A stretch of DNA of 44,476 nt from Odoribacter sp. GTDB taxonomy: Bacteria; Bacteroidota; Bacteroidia; Bacteroidales; Prolixibacteraceae. Below, in pieces: positions 33,923 to 43,620 of this stretch (positions are counted from its first letter, which is position 1; each line of letters begins with the position of its first letter). The position numbers and the translations under genes are program-made. Under the pieces are notes generated by a model that worked only from the letters and a program-made list of their open reading frames with translations, was not told the origin of the DNA and did not search any database. The DNA is taken from contig PNOH01000036.1 of NCBI GenBank assembly GCA_013824715.1, positions 1 to 44,476 of the forward strand. The letters run 5' to 3'.

Positions 33923-36900
33923 ATGATTCTATTCTTTAAAACCCCACAAGACACTTTTATTGCTCTACAATCGGTTCAAAGCCTTGATCAGGAAGATATT
34001 TCTAAGTTAATCTGGTTGTTTGGCGAAGCCGAAAAGCTCAACGAAGAGGTTTTAAACGGATGGTTTGTAGGGCCTCGTAAAGAAATGCTAACCCCCTGGA
34101 GTACCAATGCAGTTGAAATTACCCAAAACATGGGAATTCAGGGGATTCAGCGAATTGAGGAATATATCGAGGTTGCCGACCGGTCTGCCGGATTCGACCC
34201 AATGCTGAAAGCTTTGTATCATAACCTTGATCAAACGATATTTACAATCAATAAAAAGCCGGAACCTATTCTCGAAATTGGAGATATTGCATCCTACAAT
34301 GAACAAGAAGGGTTGGCCCTTAGCGAAGATGAAATTGAGTATCTGAATTCGGTTTCCGAAAAATTAGGGCGGAAATTAACTGATGGCGAAGTTTTTGGTT
34401 TTTCGCAGGTGAACTCCGAACATTGCCGTCATAAAATCTTCAACGGCACCTTTATTATTGACGGTGTTGAACAAGAAATGTCGCTCTTTCAATTAATTAA
34501 AAAAACATCGAAAGAAAATTTCAATAAGATTATTTCGGCTTACAAAGATAATTGCTCGTTTGTGCAAGGTCCGGTTGTAGAGCAATTTGCTCCTAAAACG
34601 CAGGATAAACCTGATTTTTTTGAAATAACTGACATCGAAACTGTACTTTCATTAAAAGCCGAAACCCATAATTTCCCGACAACAGTCGAACCTTTTAACG
34701 GGGCAGCAACCGGTACCGGTGGCGAAATCCGTGACCGTATTGCAGGAGGAAAAGGTAGTCTGCCCATTGCGGGGACTGCCGTTTACATGACTTCGTACCC
34801 TAGAAACAAAACAGCCAGCCCCCTAAATCCCCCGGACTTAAACGACCAGGTTCCAAGAAATACAGGTGAATTTGTTACTTCAGAAGTCCCCCCTTCGGGG
34901 GGATTTAGGGGGGCCGTTGGTCTTAAAGCCTCCCCTTCGGGGAGGTTGGGAGGGGCTGGTGCTTCATGGGAAAGGGCTTTTCCTGAACGCGACTGGCTGT
35001 ACCAGACTCCGGAAGAAATACTGATCAAAGCATCGAACGGGGCCAGCGATTTCGGAAATAAATTCGGTCAACCCATAATTACCGGTTCAGTACTTACCTT
35101 CGAACATTTTGAGAATAACCGGAAATATGGCTTCGACAAAGTGATCATGCTGGCCGGAGGTATTGGCTTTGGTGCGAAGAAAGATAGCCTGAAAGGAGAA
35201 CCAACCAAGGGCGACAAAGTGGTTCTTTTGGGTGGCGACAATTACCGCATCGGAATGGGCGGTGGGGCTGTTTCGTCGGTAGCAACCGGAGAATTCGAAA
35301 ATCACATCGAGTTGAATGCCGTTCAGCGTGCCAATCCTGAAATGCAGAAACGAGTTTACAATGCCATTCGCGCATTAGCTGAATCATCTGAAAATCCAAT
35401 TATTACTGTTCACGACCACGGTGCAGGCGGTCACTTAAATTGTCTTTCGGAACTGGTGGAAGCAACAGGTGGAAAAATAGATACTTCGAAATTGCCGGTT
35501 GGCGACCCAACGCTTTCGCAAAAGGAAATCATCGGAAACGAATCGCAGGAGCGCATGGGGCTGGTGATGCACGAAAAAGATGTTCCACTTTTGCAGCGGA
35601 TTGCTGACCGTGAACGTGCGCCGATGTATGTGATTGGCGAAGCTACCGGCGACATGCAGTTTACTTTCGAAAACTCGAAAACGGGCGAAAAACCGATCGA
35701 CTGGCAGCTTGCTTACATGTTTGGAAAACCGCCAAAAACTGTTTTGACCGATACCACCCGAAATGAAAAGTTTGCTGACCTGGAATACGATAAGGTTAAA
35801 ATAGAAGATTACCTCGAAGATGTGCTTCAATTGGAAGCTGTTGCCTGTAAAGACTGGCTCACCAACAAGGTTGACCGCTCGGTAACCGGACGAATTGCCA
35901 AGCAGCAATGCGCCGGACAATTGCAGCTTCCTTTGAATAACGTTGGTGTAATTGCGCTCGATTATCAGGGCGAAAAAGGATTAGCCACGTCTATTGGTCA
36001 TGCGCCAGTTGCAGCTTTGGTTGATGCCGAAGCCGGATCGGTACTTTCAATTGCCGAATCGCTGACCAACCTGGTTTGGGCGCCACTTTCCGATCAGTTG
36101 AAGGGTGTTTCGCTGAGCGCTAACTGGATGTGGCCGGCTAAAAATGAAGGTGAGAATGCCCGTATTTACAAGGCTGTAAAGGCTGCCAGCGATTTTGCCT
36201 GCGAACTGGGAATCAACATCCCGACCGGAAAAGATTCGATGTCGATGACCCAGAAGTACAAAGACGGAGTAGTATATTCGCCGGGTACTGTAATTATCTC
36301 GGCTTCCGCAGAAGTTTCGGATGTGAAAAAAGTGGTTGAGCCAGTATTGATCAACGATCCGAAATCTTCCATATATTTTGTTGATTTCTCGAAAATGAAC
36401 CGTTGTTTGGGCGGAAGCGCTTTCTCGCAAATCATCAATAAATTGGGCAATGAAGCGCCTTCGGTTGCCGATTCAAAATACTTCGCCGCGGCGTTTAATG
36501 CCATTCAGGATTGCATCGAAGACCTGAATATCCTTGCCGGACACGATATTTCATCCGGAGGCTTGATTACCACCCTGCTGGAAATGTGTTTTGCAGATAA
36601 CTATTCAGGAATGACGCTTGATTTGAGTGGAATCGGTGAAGCTGACAACGTTAAGTTGCTATTTAGCGAAAATCCGGGAGTGGTTGTTCAGGTTGCTGAC
36701 GCCAAGGCTTTTGAATCAGTAATGAATGTGGCTGGAGTTCAATTTTTACTGATCGGGAAGCCTTCAGGAAGTCGTGTTTTTACACTGAAAAATGGCGCTG
36801 ATGAATTTAATTTCGATTTGAATTCTCTGCGCGAGTTGTGGTTCAAATCATCGTATCTGCTCGATCGGAAACAATCAGGAGAAAAACTGGCGCAGGAACG

Positions 36901-37768
36901 TTTTCAGAATTATAAAAAGAATGAGCTGAAATTCGATTTCAAAGGATTCACCGGAAAAGCTGCTGATTTGGACATAGACCTGAAACGCAGGAAGCCGAGT
37001 GGAATCAAGGCAGCCATCATCCGAGAAAAGGGTGCGAATGGCGACCGCGAAATGGCATATATGATGTACCTGGCCGGAATGGATGTAAAAGACGTGCACA
37101 TGACCGACCTGATTGCTGGCCGTGAAACGTTGGAAGATGTGAACATGATTGTTTTTGTGGGCGGTTTCTCCAATTCAGATGTGCTGGGATCGGCCAAAGG
37201 CTGGGCCGGCGCTTTCAAATACAATGAAGCCGCCAAACTGGCACTTGAGAATTTTTACCAACGTGAAGATACATTGAGTCTGGGCGTTTGCAATGGCTGT
37301 CAGCTTATGGTTGAATTGGGTTTGGTTTACCCCGGCCATGCAGAAAAACCAAAGATGATGCATAACGAATCGCATAAATTTGAATCAGGCTTTGTTAATG
37401 TCGAAATCCTTCCGAGTAAGTCGGTCATGTTGGAGTCAATGACCGGAATGAAACTCGGTATTTGGGTAGCCCACGGAGAAGGAAAATTCAGTTTACCACA
37501 GGAGGAATCAGCATACCTGATTCCGATGAAATATTCGAATACGGCTTATCCCGGAAATCCGAATGGTTCAGATTACGATGTGGCTTCATTGTGTTCGGAA
37601 GATGGCCGCCATTTGGTTATGATGCCGCATTTGGAACGTGCCTTCAAACCGTATCATTGGCCTTATTATCCGTTCGACCGTAAATTTGACGAAATTGCTC
37701 CCTGGATGGAAGCCTTTGTAAATGCCCGGAAATGGATGGAGAAAAAAACGAATATGAAAATTTTTTAG
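33923..37768 (+). CDS. purL: phosphoribosylformylglycinamidine synthase with in-frame inserted segment
   Basis: 1281 residues from the ATG at 33923; a start 36 bases earlier would lie on the promoter. This is the large one-chain PurL that makes FGAM from FGAR, ATP and glutamine in purine synthesis. Visible parts are the N-terminal PurS-like domain, [43 protein letters not shown], the second synthase half ([13 protein letters not shown]) and a C-terminal glutamine amidotransferase with the nucleophile cysteine in [13 protein letters not shown] and a later histidine in WVAHGEGK. Between Arg294 of MTSYPR and Trp349 of [10 protein letters not shown] about 48 extra residues rich in Pro, Gly and Ser replace a short linker of relatives. 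They come from palindromic repeat DNA. The frame is kept. Confidence 0.95.
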   Translation: MILFFKTPQDTFIALQSVQSLDQEDISKLIWLFGEAEKLNEEVLNGWFVGPRKEMLTPWSTNAVEITQNMGIQGIQRIEEYIEVADRSAGFDPMLKALYHNLDQTIFTINKKPEPILEIGDIASYNEQEGLALSEDEIEYLNSVSEKLGRKLTDGEVFGFSQVNSEHCRHKIFNGTFIIDGVEQEMSLFQLIKKTSKENFNKIISAYKDNCSFVQGPVVEQFAPKTQDKPDFFEITDIETVLSLKAETHNFPTTVEPFNGAATGTGGEIRDRIAGGKGSLPIAGTAVYMTSYPRNKTASPLNPPDLNDQVPRNTGEFVTSEVPPSGGFRGAVGLKASPSGRLGGAGASWERAFPERDWLYQTPEEILIKASNGASDFGNKFGQPIITGSVLTFEHFENNRKYGFDKVIMLAGGIGFGAKKDSLKGEPTKGDKVVLLGGDNYRIGMGGGAVSSVATGEFENHIELNAVQRANPEMQKRVYNAIRALAESSENPIITVHDHGAGGHLNCLSELVEATGGKIDTSKLPVGDPTLSQKEIIGNESQERMGLVMHEKDVPLLQRIADRERAPMYVIGEATGDMQFTFENSKTGEKPIDWQLAYMFGKPPKTVLTDTTRNEKFADLEYDKVKIEDYLEDVLQLEAVACKDWLTNKVDRSVTGRIAKQQCAGQLQLPLNNVGVIALDYQGEKGLATSIGHAPVAALVDAEAGSVLSIAESLTNLVWAPLSDQLKGVSLSANWMWPAKNEGENARIYKAVKAASDFACELGINIPTGKDSMSMTQKYKDGVVYSPGTVIISASAEVSDVKKVVEPVLINDPKSSIYFVDFSKMNRCLGGSAFSQIINKLGNEAPSVADSKYFAAAFNAIQDCIEDLNILAGHDISSGGLITTLLEMCFADNYSGMTLDLSGIGEADNVKLLFSENPGVVVQVADAKAFESVMNVAGVQFLLIGKPSGSRVFTLKNGADEFNFDLNSLRELWFKSSYLLDRKQSGEKLAQERFQNYKKNELKFDFKGFTGKAADLDIDLKRRKPSGIKAAIIREKGANGDREMAYMMYLAGMDVKDVHMTDLIAGRETLEDVNMIVFVGGFSNSDVLGSAKGWAGAFKYNEAAKLALENFYQREDTLSLGVCNGCQLMVELGLVYPGHAEKPKMMHNESHKFESGFVNVEILPSKSVMLESMTGMKLGIWVAHGEGKFSLPQEESAYLIPMKYSNTAYPGNPNGSDYDVASLCSEDGRHLVMMPHLERAFKPYHWPYYPFDRKFDEIAPWMEAFVNARKWMEKKTNMKIF
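34805..34966 (+). repeat. palindromic repeat inserted in frame in purL
   Basis: Exact inverted arms lie at 34819-34833 and 34898-34912 (CCCCCTAAATCCCCC and its complement), with an inner pair GGACTT (34834-34839) and AAGTCC (34884-34889), and a C6/G6 hairpin with loop TTC at 34888-34902. A second hairpin, CCTCCCC/GGGGAGG, lies at 34929-34945, followed by TTGGGAGGGGCT. This composition is foreign to the gene and looks like spacer repeat DNA. It reads through without stop and matches the extra residues of the PurL product. Exact ends need alignment. Confidence 0.85.
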
Positions 37769-37805
37769 TTGAGAGGGGTTTATTTCATCAGATATCCCCC
37801 TTTTA

Positions 37806-37836
37806 TTTGCTATTTATGGCACACCTGTTATCTTTG
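37806..37836 (+). promoter_or_regulatory. promoter of the DedA-family gene
   Basis: TTTG (37806-37809), 19 bases, then TATCTTTG (37829-37836): an essentially perfect Bacteroidota promoter. The start codon follows 26 bases later. Confidence 0.75.
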
Positions 37837-37862
37837 GCAGAACCTAACATATATAAACTACT

Positions 37863-38480
37863 ATGGTTGATTATTTTCAGGCAATAGCTGATTGGTACAT
37901 GCACCACATGAACTACTTTACGATTACACTTTTAATGATTATAGAAAGTTCATTTATTCCTTTTCCGTCGGAAATAGTAATACCTCCAGCCATCTGGAAA
38001 GCAGCTTCAGGAGAATTGAATATGTATTTGGTTGTCGTATTTGCTACCATCGGGGCATTAATTGGGGCCTTGGTTAATTACTATCTGGCCAAATGGCTGG
38101 GCCGTGCAATTGTTTACAGGCTGGTTGATACCAGGGCCGGAAGGATGTTTTTGTTGAGCAGTTCAAAAATTGAACATGCAGAAGCCTATTTTAACCGACA
38201 TGGCAAGAGTTCCACATTCATTGGCAGGCTTGTTCCAGGTATCAGACAGCTAATTTCAATACCTGCAGGATTAGCTTTGATGAATATGAAAACATTTATC
38301 TTATTCACAATTCTTGGATCAGGATTATGGAATATTATTCTGGCCGTTTTAAGCTATTCTCTATATAAACAGCAGGATTTGCTCTACAAATATATGCACG
38401 AACTCTCTTATTTTTTGCTCGCCTGCGGTGCAGCTTTTGTAGGTTATCTGATCTGGAAATACCGGAAGAAAAAGGAATAA
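37863..38480 (+). CDS. DedA-family membrane protein
   Basis: 205 residues with about five membrane segments. Family (VTT/SNARE-associated) motifs are visible: E-S-S-F-I-P-F-P-S-E-I in the first re-entrant region, LIGALVNYYLAKWLGR, and F-I-G-R-L-V-P-G-I-R-Q-L-I-S-I-P-A-G-L in the conserved second region, including the paired arginines. DedA proteins act in transport of lipid carriers such as undecaprenyl phosphate or other lipids and support membrane-potential homeostasis; which lipid is moved here is unknown. Own promoter upstream; convergent with the OmpA-like gene. Confidence 0.92.
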   Translation: MVDYFQAIADWYMHHMNYFTITLLMIIESSFIPFPSEIVIPPAIWKAASGELNMYLVVVFATIGALIGALVNYYLAKWLGRAIVYRLVDTRAGRMFLLSSSKIEHAEAYFNRHGKSSTFIGRLVPGIRQLISIPAGLALMNMKTFILFTILGSGLWNIILAVLSYSLYKQQDLLYKYMHELSYFLLACGAAFVGYLIWKYRKKKE

Positions 38481-38529
38481 GGGCAATTGTTAATACTTTT
38501 GTTTTATATGCCTGCTCATAAATTTTATA

Positions 38530-39402
38530 TTAGCTTTTCTGGAGTATCTTAAAAAGTTCGTCCAATTTCGGAGAAAGTATAATTTCGGTTCTTCTGTTTT
38601 TTGCTCTTCCTTCGGATTCCTCATTTGTTGCAACCGGGAAATATTCTCCTTTTCCAGATGCGGTCAACCGTTTGGGATTTACACTATATTCTTCATTCAG
38701 CATTCGAACAATGCTTGTGGCTCTTGCAACACTCAAATCCCAATTATCTTTATAAAGGTTTGTTTTTATTGGTACATTATCGGTATGTCCCTCAATTGCG
38801 ATATCAATTTCGCTGTTTTTATTCAGTACTCCTGCAAGTTTTTTTATGGCCTGTTTCCCTTTTTCTTCAACAGCCGCGCTCCCTGATTTAAAAAGAAGCT
38901 TGTCTGTCATTGAAACGTAAACTTTTCCGTTTTTCATTTCTACTGAAAGTTCATCAGCTTTGAATCCGAGCAAAGCATTTTTCACAATTTTATTCAATGC
39001 CTTTGTGATAGAATCCTGTTTTGAAACAATTGCTTCCATTTCTTTCAAGCGCTGTTCACGGTCCTGTAGGAGTTTTTCTTTCCTTTCCAGCTCTTTAGAT
39101 TTAGATTTTAGATCCTCATTGAGCTGAGCAAGCTGCATTCCAGACTTGTTCGATAAATTATTGTACTCTACTTTTAGTCCTGAATATTCATTTTTAATTT
39201 TTCTGAGTTCAATTCCGAGTTCTATGGTGTCTTTTTTTAATTGCTGGGCTTCAGCATATAAGCTATTTCGGTCTTTAAGTGTTTCCTTGTATCTTTTTGA
39301 CTGGAAAAACTGATCAACCTTAGTGACAAGTTGGCTATTTGTTTTACAGGACATAAGGCTTAGAACAAACACAATACCTATATAATATTTTAAGATTCTC
39401 AT
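38530..39402 (-). CDS. OmpA-family lipoprotein with coiled coil
   Basis: 290 residues. A lipoprotein signal ends at Cys19 (LMSC). Residues ~40-140 are a long charged coiled coil (QLKKDTIELGIELRKIKNEY; KELERKEKLLQDREQRLKE). The C-terminal ~125 residues are an OmpA/MotB peptidoglycan-binding domain: KLLFKSGSAAV, IAIEGHTDNVPI, NWDLSVARATSIVRML, and the terminal RAKNRRTEIIL. The protein thus would tie the outer membrane to the cell wall over some distance. It lies 150 bp after the coiled-coil protein on the same strand with a terminator in between, so the two are likely independent transcripts. Confidence 0.9.
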   Translation of the reverse strand: MRILKYYIGIVFVLSLMSCKTNSQLVTKVDQFFQSKRYKETLKDRNSLYAEAQQLKKDTIELGIELRKIKNEYSGLKVEYNNLSNKSGMQLAQLNEDLKSKSKELERKEKLLQDREQRLKEMEAIVSKQDSITKALNKIVKNALLGFKADELSVEMKNGKVYVSMTDKLLFKSGSAAVEEKGKQAIKKLAGVLNKNSEIDIAIEGHTDNVPIKTNLYKDNWDLSVARATSIVRMLNEEYSVNPKRLTASGKGEYFPVATNEESEGRAKNRRTEIILSPKLDELFKILQKS

Positions 39403-39463
39403 GTGTATTAATTTTATTAAAAAAAACCATTTCGATTAAATACCTGAAATTCAAAGCTGGTTC

Positions 39464-39499
39464 AAAAAACATCCGGGTGCATTTTCAGCACTCCGGATG
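39464..39499 (-). terminator. rho-independent terminator of the coiled-coil protein gene
   Basis: Stem CATCCGG-GTGC with GCAC-T-CCGGATG (11 pairs with one bulged T) around a 7-base loop. On the minus strand it is followed by TTTTTT (complement of 39464-39469). It lies 54 bases beyond the stop codon. Confidence 0.8.
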
Positions 39500-39552
39500 A
39501 ATCATTATTAGCTATTGCACAACTAAATTGAGTATGTTTCCTTGATTTTTAT

Positions 39553-40416
39553 TTATCGCAACTTCACATTGCAGGCGCCGATATACTTGTCGCCGTTATA
39601 CATTTCTATTTTGTAAATGCCAGGTTTCTGTTTTTCTTTGGGTGTATATATCATTTCAATTTTCTTGGAAACTTCTATAGTACCGCCGGAAATACTTGCA
39701 GTTAAGCCTTCATCTCCAGTAACCACTTTGAAGGCAATCCCACTGTCTTTTCCATCAACCTGAGTGCCATCCGGTTTTGTTAATTTGAAGGAGATATCTT
39801 CCACCATGTTTTCGGGAACATTAAACGACATAGTTATTTTTTTTGCGCGCTTTGCAATAACGGTTAATCTGTCTTTCCGTTTGGTTGTTTCAACCAAATA
39901 ATTATCGGCGGTTAACGAACTTAAAATTTCAAGGTTTGTCGCAAGTTGTTTATTTTCTTTTTGAAGGGACGTAATAGTCTCATTCATGGCATCTATTTCC
40001 TTATTCAATTTCTGGATTGTTTCATTCAGGGCAGCTACCTGGTTCTCAAAATCCTTTTTCAGTTGAGCCAGTTCTGCGAGTTCTTTTTTCAATGTTTTGA
40101 TATTTCCATTTTCGCGAACGATGCGATTCAATTGGGCTTCTTTTTCGCTTAATTTCTGACTGGTCTCGGCCAATAGTTTGTCAAGGTCGGCATTTCGGCC
40201 AGTAAGTGAATTAATCTGGTTCTTGAAGTTTTCGATTTCTTTCTGCAGCTCAAGTTTTTCAGATAGCATCATCTCTGATTTGAGTTTTTCGGTGTTCAGA
40301 TTTTTAGTAAGCGATCTGTTAGAGCTGTAAAAAAGTCCGGTGCCTATTATCGCAGCAATTAAAAGTACTACTACAATTGTAAAACTGGTATTTCCACTTT
40401 TCTCTATTGTTTTCAT
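39553..40416 (-). CDS. single-pass membrane coiled-coil protein
   Basis: 287 residues. One membrane helix (residues ~12-29, FTIVVVLLIAAIIGTGLF) anchors a long Lys/Glu/Leu-rich coiled coil (~35-165). A C-terminal ~115-residue beta domain follows, with the pattern RAKKITMSFNVPENMVEDISFKL, then PDGTQVDGKDSGI, and an ending IYKIEMYNGDKYIGACNVKLR like an Ig-type domain. The topology suggests a periplasmic rod reaching from the inner membrane. No known family can be named; it resembles proteins annotated only as hypothetical in Bacteroidota. It shares coiled-coil character with the next gene (OmpA-like), which may be a partner. Confidence 0.75.
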   Translation of the reverse strand: MKTIEKSGNTSFTIVVVLLIAAIIGTGLFYSSNRSLTKNLNTEKLKSEMMLSEKLELQKEIENFKNQINSLTGRNADLDKLLAETSQKLSEKEAQLNRIVRENGNIKTLKKELAELAQLKKDFENQVAALNETIQKLNKEIDAMNETITSLQKENKQLATNLEILSSLTADNYLVETTKRKDRLTVIAKRAKKITMSFNVPENMVEDISFKLTKPDGTQVDGKDSGIAFKVVTGDEGLTASISGGTIEVSKKIEMIYTPKEKQKPGIYKIEMYNGDKYIGACNVKLR

Positions 40417-40508
40417 GATTTCTTATTTTTAATGATTGTTTATGTCGCAAACATCTAACCCAATCATTAAATTGAGATTATAACTAAATTAAAATTGAAT
40501 TAAAATTT

Positions 40509-40715
40509 AGGAAAGGAAAGGAATGCTTATGGTTACTATTGTTCCTTTATTAAGTTGGGAGTCTATAGAGATATTTCCATGGATTTATCAGAGGAAAATT
40601 TGCAGGCATTATCCAACAGGTTGACGATGGCTGTTTGAAGTAAATGGTCGTTGCCAAGTACCGTTAATTCCTTTTCATCCTCAATAGGTTCACTGAATTT
40701 TATTGAAATGTTGTA
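40509..40715 (-). pseudogene. remnant of a sensor histidine kinase gene 3' end
   Basis: On the minus strand this stretch matches the 3' end of the intact kinase gene to the right. 40509-40566 corresponds to 43623-43680 (I count two mismatches in 58), and 40582-40715 to 43880-44013 (about seven in 134). Fifteen bases here stand against 199 there, so the middle of the ATPase domain is deleted and a stop follows. The readable part still gives FSEPIEDEKELTVLGNDHLL and an N-box NLLDNACKFS. No start remains; it is a partial, decayed copy. Confidence 0.88.
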
Positions 40716-40773
40716 GTCATTGATGCTGAAAAAGTCACAAGTCAGTTTTTTTTTATTAAATTTCAGATTAAAA

Positions 40774-42153
40774 ATGATAACTGTAATTATACCTACTCTA
40801 AACGAGGAAGAACACATTGCAAGTGTTATTAATTTTGCAAAAGGACAGCCCAATGTTAGTGAGGTAATTGTGGTAGATGACAAATCGCTTGATCGAACCG
40901 TGTCAATAGCTCAGCAAAATGGGGCAAAAGTTATTACCAGCACCAAACTTGGCAAAGGGGCTTCGATGAAAGATGGAATTCTTTTTTCAACGAATGAAAT
41001 AATAGCCTTTCTGGATGGAGACATTGATCCCTATCCACATTACACCATAAAATTACTAACTGATCCCATTATTCAGGGAGAAGCCGAATTTGTGAAATCA
41101 TCATTCAGCAGAAATGCAGGCAGGGTGACTGAACTCGTTGCAAAACCACTTTTAAGCATTTTTTTTCCAGAGTTACTTCGATTTAGTCAACCACTAAGTG
41201 GAATGATTGCAGGTAAGAAATCGATTTTTCAAAAATTGGATTTCAGAGAAGATTATGGTGTGGACATTGGTATCCTGATTGATATGTATCTGATGAACAT
41301 TAGAATGAAAGACGTAGAGATCGGTTATCTCGAAAATAAAAGCAAACCATGGCAGGCACTGGGGAAAATGAGCAAAGAAGTTGCACAAGCTATTATTGTT
41401 AAAGCATCCACTTCAAAAAATCCACGGTACAATTTTGAAGAACTCGGTGCGTTAAACGAAATCCGTTCACAAATGGATTTTGCACTCGAAAACCAAATAG
41501 GAGAACTAAACAAGCTGGTTGTTTTCGATATGGACAACACCATTCTGATGGGAAGATTTATCGACATGTGTGCTGACACCTTTGGGTTCAAAGCAGAATT
41601 GATGGATATCCGTTCCTCGGAGACGGATGTTGTCGCCCTGAATAAACGGATTGCTATCTTACTTAAAGGCAAGACTATAAGTGAGATAATTTCCGTTGCT
41701 GACAGTATTCCCATCGTATATGGGACCAAAGAAATAGTTTTAGAATTAAAGAACCGGGGTTATATCGTTGGGATTATTTCAGATAGCTATGATTGTATTA
41801 CTAACCACATCAGAATCAAGCTTGAGATGGATTTTTCGCTTTCAAACGAATTAGAGTTCTCAAAAAGCATTTGTACAGGTGAAGTTAAAATTCCATCCTT
41901 TCTTTTCAGTAATCCCAACAGTTTGTGTAAACACTCCCTTTGCAAAACCAATGCCTTACTAAATGTTTTAGCCAAGTACAACATCAAGAGGGAGAATAGT
42001 ATTGCAATTGGAGATAGCATAAACGATCTTTGTATGATCAAAGAAGCCGGACTTGGTATCTCATTTTGTTCAAAGGATGAATTAGTTAACCATCATGCAG
42101 ATGTAGTTATTTCGAATCCAACCTTCAGCGAATTATTAAACCTTGCCAGGTAG
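40774..42153 (+). CDS. glucosyl-3-phosphoglycerate synthase-like GT fused to HAD phosphatase
   Basis: 459 residues from the ATG at 40774, just before the glycosyltransferase core (MITVIIPTLNEEEHI). Residues 1-~235 are a GT-A glycosyltransferase with VDDKSLDRT and the metal motif D81-G-D83. They resemble GpgS (GT81) more than plain GT2: GRVTELVAKPLLSIFFPEL, SQPLSGMIAGKK, YGVDIGILIDMY. Residues ~247-455 are a SerB-like HAD phosphatase: D252-M-D254-N-T, motif II S336 in GIISDS, K391, and G-D-S-I-N-D (413-418). Together these could make glucosyl-3-phosphoglycerate and remove its phosphate to give glucosylglycerate, a compatible solute. Acceptor and sugar are inferred. The gene is AT-rich; 73 bp separate it from the DUF389 gene. 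Confidence 0.82.
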   Translation: MITVIIPTLNEEEHIASVINFAKGQPNVSEVIVVDDKSLDRTVSIAQQNGAKVITSTKLGKGASMKDGILFSTNEIIAFLDGDIDPYPHYTIKLLTDPIIQGEAEFVKSSFSRNAGRVTELVAKPLLSIFFPELLRFSQPLSGMIAGKKSIFQKLDFREDYGVDIGILIDMYLMNIRMKDVEIGYLENKSKPWQALGKMSKEVAQAIIVKASTSKNPRYNFEELGALNEIRSQMDFALENQIGELNKLVVFDMDNTILMGRFIDMCADTFGFKAELMDIRSSETDVVALNKRIAILLKGKTISEIISVADSIPIVYGTKEIVLELKNRGYIVGIISDSYDCITNHIRIKLEMDFSLSNELEFSKSICTGEVKIPSFLFSNPNSLCKHSLCKTNALLNVLAKYNIKRENSIAIGDSINDLCMIKEAGLGISFCSKDELVNHHADVVISNPTFSELLNLAR

Positions 42154-42226
42154 ATTGTGCCGGATATAATTGTTAAATGCCTATGTTCCAATATATATCT
42201 TCTTCATTCATTTAAATATCCCCCAG

Positions 42227-43540
42227 ATGAAGCCCAAATTTGATATTTTTCATTACCTGAACATGGACGACGAAGTTGATGACTTTGCCAGTATCCATTC
42301 AGCGATCGAAAAAGACATCGTTTTCAAAGGAACCAATCTTTGGATTCTGGTCTTTGCGATTATTGTCGCATCAGTTGGTCTCAATATGAATTCGACAGCT
42401 GTAATTATTGGTGCCATGCTTATTTCTCCATTAATGGGCCCGATCAATGGAATGGGTTATAGCATTGCGACATTCAACTTTCCACTCTTCAGAAAAGCAA
42501 TTAAAAATTTTTCTTTTGCTGTTGTAGCAAGTTTAATTGCTTCAACAACTTACTTTGCAATAAGTCCGGTTTCTGTTGCTCATTCAGAACTGCTGGCTCG
42601 TACAAGTCCAACCATTTATGATGTTTTAATTGCTTTTTTTGGTGGATTGGCAGGAATTATTGCTATTAGCAGTAAACAAAAGGGAAATGTGATCCCGGGG
42701 GTTGCCATTGCAACGGCGTTAATGCCACCACTTTGTACAGCCGGATATGGCCTTGCTACTGCGCAGTTTTACTATTTCTTTGGTGCCTTATACTTATTTA
42801 CGATTAATACTGTCTTTATTGCTCTTTCGTCAGTTGCAATTGCCCAAATTTTAAAATTTCCAATCACAACCCTTGTTAATCCCGAACAGAAGAAGAAAGT
42901 AAACCGATGGATTTCAGCCATAATTTTGATCACCGTAATACCGAGTATTTACTTTGGTTATGGCTTAGTTCAAAAAGAGAAGTTCAATGAAAAAGCATCT
43001 AAATTTTTAAATAGCGTTAACATTGTGGAAGGAAATTACTTGCTAGATCATTCTATTTCATCTTCAGAAAAATCAATCAGTCTTATTTATGTTGGCAACA
43101 CATTAACCGATAAACAAATCGAAATTATTAATGAAAAAGCTGATTTATTTTCGATCGATAAATCGAAACTTTCAATAAAACAAGGTTTTTCTTTAGATGA
43201 AAAGAATAGTAAAAATACAGAAAATGAGAACCTTAGGATTGAAATCAATCGATTGTCTAAGGAAATCAAAATGAAGGATGATTTACTGAAAGCGAATAAC
43301 GATCAGAAACTTATTGGAAATCAATTACTATCAGAATTGAATTCTTTATTTCCTAATATTCATTCATGCTCTTATTCAGAATCATTTATTTTTCGAAAAG
43401 GATCGGATCAATCAAGTCAAATTCGGATTATATTAATAAAAACAGAATCTCAAGAACTCAGAAATTCAGAAAAAGAAAAGATTCGAAAGTGGATGGAAAA
43501 CCGTTTTGCGTCCAACCAGATGGAAGTTTATTTTGAGTGA
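42227..43540 (+). CDS. DUF389-family membrane protein
   Basis: 437 residues from the ATG at 42227; a longer frame from 42170 adds a weak N-terminus. The DUF389 (TIGR00341-like) core has about six membrane segments with GLNMNSTAVIIGAMLISPLMGPI, then AFFGGLAGIIAISS and GVAIATALMPPLCTAGYGLA. The C-terminal ~190 residues are soluble, with a coiled coil (ENLRIEINRLSKEIKMKDDL). The function of the family is unknown; a channel or transporter is likely from topology. It follows the glycosyltransferase-phosphatase gene and may handle solute or ion balance together with it, but that is a guess from context. Confidence 0.88.
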   Translation: MKPKFDIFHYLNMDDEVDDFASIHSAIEKDIVFKGTNLWILVFAIIVASVGLNMNSTAVIIGAMLISPLMGPINGMGYSIATFNFPLFRKAIKNFSFAVVASLIASTTYFAISPVSVAHSELLARTSPTIYDVLIAFFGGLAGIIAISSKQKGNVIPGVAIATALMPPLCTAGYGLATAQFYYFFGALYLFTINTVFIALSSVAIAQILKFPITTLVNPEQKKKVNRWISAIILITVIPSIYFGYGLVQKEKFNEKASKFLNSVNIVEGNYLLDHSISSSEKSISLIYVGNTLTDKQIEIINEKADLFSIDKSKLSIKQGFSLDEKNSKNTENENLRIEINRLSKEIKMKDDLLKANNDQKLIGNQLLSELNSLFPNIHSCSYSESFIFRKGSDQSSQIRIILIKTESQELRNSEKEKIRKWMENRFASNQMEVYFE

Positions 43541-43620
43541 TAGATATTTTTATTTGTTTTAGCAATGATCTTAGGGCTAGTGAAATATAAATTACTTCAA
43601 TCATTGAAATTGGATTAAAA

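Noticed and set aside
34805-34966. purL insert as an assembly error or chimera
   Set aside because: The frame is intact, no stop codon appears in 160 bp of unusual DNA, and the flanking PurL motifs join correctly, so a real insertion is more likely; read-level proof is still outside what can be seen.
40563-40883. A 106-codon minus-strand frame covering part of the kinase remnant
   Set aside because: Its first half is the antisense of the glycosyltransferase start and its second half is the decayed kinase copy; there is no real start, so it is reported as part of a pseudogene.
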